From: Oscillospiraceae bacterium
GTDB taxonomy: Bacteria > Bacillota > Clostridia > Oscillospirales > Oscillospiraceae
Assembly: GCA_017502265.1 (NCBI GenBank)
Contig: JAFVVI010000049.1
Coordinates: 1 to 51,255 of the forward strand
DNA length: 51,255 nt
Reading direction: 5' to 3'
Below the pieces are notes generated by a model. That model made no database searches, was not told the origin of the DNA, and saw only the letters and a program-made list of their open reading frames with translations. Every line of letters begins with the position of its first letter. Position 1 is the stretch's first letter. Positions 49,731 to 51,255 of the stretch are shown piece after piece. The position numbers and the translations under genes are program-made.

Positions 49731-51255
49731 TTATTGCAGATGGGATTCGTTAATGAGGATATGCACATCATCCAGCTGCTTCTGGGAAACAGCGGTGGGG
49801 GCGTCCATCATCACATCCTGGGCGTTCTTGTTCATGGGGAAGGTAATGACCTCACGGATGGACTCTTCGCCGCACAGCAGCATCACGATGCGGTCAATGC
49901 CGGGGGCTGCGCCGGCGTGGGGAGGCGCGCCATAGGTGAAGGCGTTGTACATAGCCGGGAACTTGGCCTTCACATCCTCTTCACCCAGACCCACCATCTG
50001 GAAGGCCTTGACCATGATCTCAGGATCGTGGTTACGGACCGCGCCGGAAGCGGATTCATAGCCATTGACCACCAGGTCATACTGATCGGCATTGATTGCC
50101 AACAGCTTTTCATTATCACCCTCAGCGGCAAGCAATGCATCCATACCGCCCTGGGGCATAGAGAAGGGGTTGTGGCAGAATTCCAGCTGGCCGGACTCCT
50201 CACCCATCTCGTACATGGGGAAGTCCACGATCCAACACATAGCATACTGCTCCTCGTCGAAGTGGCCGGGGATCCGCTTACCCATCATGGTGCGGACGAC
50301 ACCGGCAGTCTTCTGGGCATCCCGCTTCTTGCCCGCTGCCATACACACAAAGCTGCCGGGCTTCAGGTTCAGCTTAGCGGTCAGCGCATCGGTGTAATCG
50401 GTCAGGAACTTGGACACGCCGCCGGTAAGCTGGCCGTTCTCGTCCACCTTGATCCAGCAGGCCTTATTGCCGGTCTGGACTTCCACATCATTGAGAAGCT
50501 TGTCAATCCACTTGCGGCCCTCGGCAAAATTATCCACGGCCACAGCCTTGACGGTGGCATTCTGGAACGGTCCGAATTCGCAGCCCTGTACCTCAGCGGT
50601 GATGTCCTGGACCTCCAGGTCGATGCGCAGGTCGGGCTTATCGGAGCCGTAGCGCTCCATAGCCTCGTTATAGGGAATGTGACGGAAGGGGGCGGGAGAC
50701 ACCCGCTCATACTTGCCGAACTTGCAGAACACAGGACGCAGGACCTCCTCCAGGGTGGTCAGCACATCGTTCTGGGTGGCAAAGGCCATTTCCATATCCA
50801 GCTGGTAGAACTCGCCGGGGGTGCGGTCAGCACGGGCATCCTCGTCCCGGAAACAGGGGGCGATCTGGAAATAGCGGTCAAAGCCGGAGGTCATCAGCAG
50901 CTGCTTGAACTGCTGAGGCGCCTGGGGCAGGGCGTAGAACTTGCCGGGGTGGTTACGGGCAGGCACCAGATAGTCCCGGGCGCCCTCGGGAGAAGAAGCG
51001 GTCAGAATGGGGGTGGTGATCTCCAGGACGTTCTTCTCAGTCATCAGCTTACGGATCTCCGCCACCACCTGGCAGCGCAGGATGATGTTACTCTTGACGG
51101 CAGGATTCCGCAGGTCCAGATAACGGTATTTCAGGCGGACATTTTCGTCGGCATCCTTACTCTTGTTGATCTCCAAGGGCAGGGAGTTGTGGATACACTT
51201 GCCCAGCACCTTGATGGCGGTAGGCACGACCTCGATATCGCCGGTAGCCTGCTTG
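49731..51255 (-). CDS. aspS: Aspartyl-tRNA synthetase, 5' end outside the window
   Basis: Attaches aspartate to tRNA-Asp (and perhaps tRNA-Asn). Only the C-terminal part, about 508 residues, is inside; the frame is open to the right edge, where it reads TGDIEVVPTAIKVLGKC in the anticodon-binding OB fold. Class II motifs are present: motif 2 FRDEDARADRTPGEFYQLD and motif 3 GAPPHAGAAPGIDRIVMLLC. The bacterial GAD insertion (about 270-380 of the visible part) marks the bacterial type. The GTG at 51227 is internal and not the true start. Confidence 0.96.
   Translation of the reverse strand, partial: KQATGDIEVVPTAIKVLGKCIHNSLPLEINKSKDADENVRLKYRYLDLRNPAVKSNIILRCQVVAEIRKLMTEKNVLEITTPILTASSPEGARDYLVPARNHPGKFYALPQAPQQFKQLLMTSGFDRYFQIAPCFRDEDARADRTPGEFYQLDMEMAFATQNDVLTTLEEVLRPVFCKFGKYERVSPAPFRHIPYNEAMERYGSDKPDLRIDLEVQDITAEVQGCEFGPFQNATVKAVAVDNFAEGRKWIDKLLNDVEVQTGNKACWIKVDENGQLTGGVSKFLTDYTDALTAKLNLKPGSFVCMAAGKKRDAQKTAGVVRTMMGKRIPGHFDEEQYAMCWIVDFPMYEMGEESGQLEFCHNPFSMPQGGMDALLAAEGDNEKLLAINADQYDLVVNGYESASGAVRNHDPEIMVKAFQMVGLGEEDVKAKFPAMYNAFTYGAPPHAGAAPGIDRIVMLLCGEESIREVITFPMNKNAQDVMMDAPTAVSQKQLDDVHILINESHLQ

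Noticed and set aside
1..51255. CRISPR array or defence island
   Set aside because: No direct repeats with regular spacers and no cas, restriction-modification or toxin-antitoxin genes were seen.

Overview
The window (about 51 kb, moderately GC-rich) is chromosomal DNA of a spore-forming, Gram-positive anaerobe of class Clostridia. Gene content and intergenic repeats point to the gut Oscillospiraceae/Ruminococcaceae; this placement is inference, with no marker-gene tree behind it. The supports are spo0A, a SpoIIQ-type M23 protein with a plausible sigma-F promoter, mini-RNase III, RqcH, RNase Y, NrdR, a nickel-pincer LarA-family enzyme, a Clostridia-style type IV pilus operon, and many compact operons with strong AGGAGG ribosome sites, 17-bp-spaced sigma-A promoters and Rho-independent terminators. 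No plasmid, phage, CRISPR array or full insertion sequence is visible. Most of the window is core chromosome; the type IV pilus operon and a few repeats are the more accessory parts.

Layout. 1-9.5 kb: spo0A, a DUF1292 gene, queT (minus) behind a preQ1-I riboswitch candidate, a lipid kinase plus Nudix pair, a DUF1015 gene, uraA behind an attenuator-like hairpin, an acyltransferase with a zinc ribbon, and nrdR with an SdpI-like membrane gene. 8.7-16.7 kb: a PLP-salvage kinase coupled to typA, guaB, the mini-III/rqcH RNA and ribosome-rescue pair, and a MATE exporter. 16.9-21.6 kb: a four-gene minus-strand operon (LarA-family epimerase/racemase, PHP phosphoesterase, 6-phosphogluconate dehydrogenase, PfkB kinase) that reads like a sugar-acid route into the pentose-phosphate pathway. 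21.8-32.7 kb: a ten-gene minus-strand operon running from two major-type pilins (one fused to a beta-helix-like domain) through minor pilins, PilM, prepilin peptidase, PilC and PilB to a 905-residue protein resembling GTPase-associated protein 1. 33-36.3 kb: an XRE regulator with paired operators, a ZIP metal transporter, tRNA-Leu(UAG) and rny. 36.4-39.1 kb: a polar amino-acid ABC operon ending in a YerC/TrpR-type regulator, with a duplicated 16-bp palindrome at its promoter. 39-43.4 kb: an ECF sigma factor coupled to a membrane beta-propeller protein, fruK, and spoIIQ. 43.4-51 kb: a spermidine/putrescine ABC operon with a PotC-PotD fusion, araB, and the 5'-truncated aspS.

The most interesting material is regulatory and architectural rather than one new defence-type system: the sugar-acid operon with perfectly spaced nickel-pincer residues, the pilus operon with a beta-helix pilin, a GAP1-like last gene and an unexplained structured leader, the YerC-linked operator pair, a Shine-Dalgarno-sequestering hairpin inside the amino-acid ABC operon, and families of palindromic intergenic repeats including a MITE-like element inside the pilus operon. 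All functional assignments come from motif reading of translated sequence; no database search was run.
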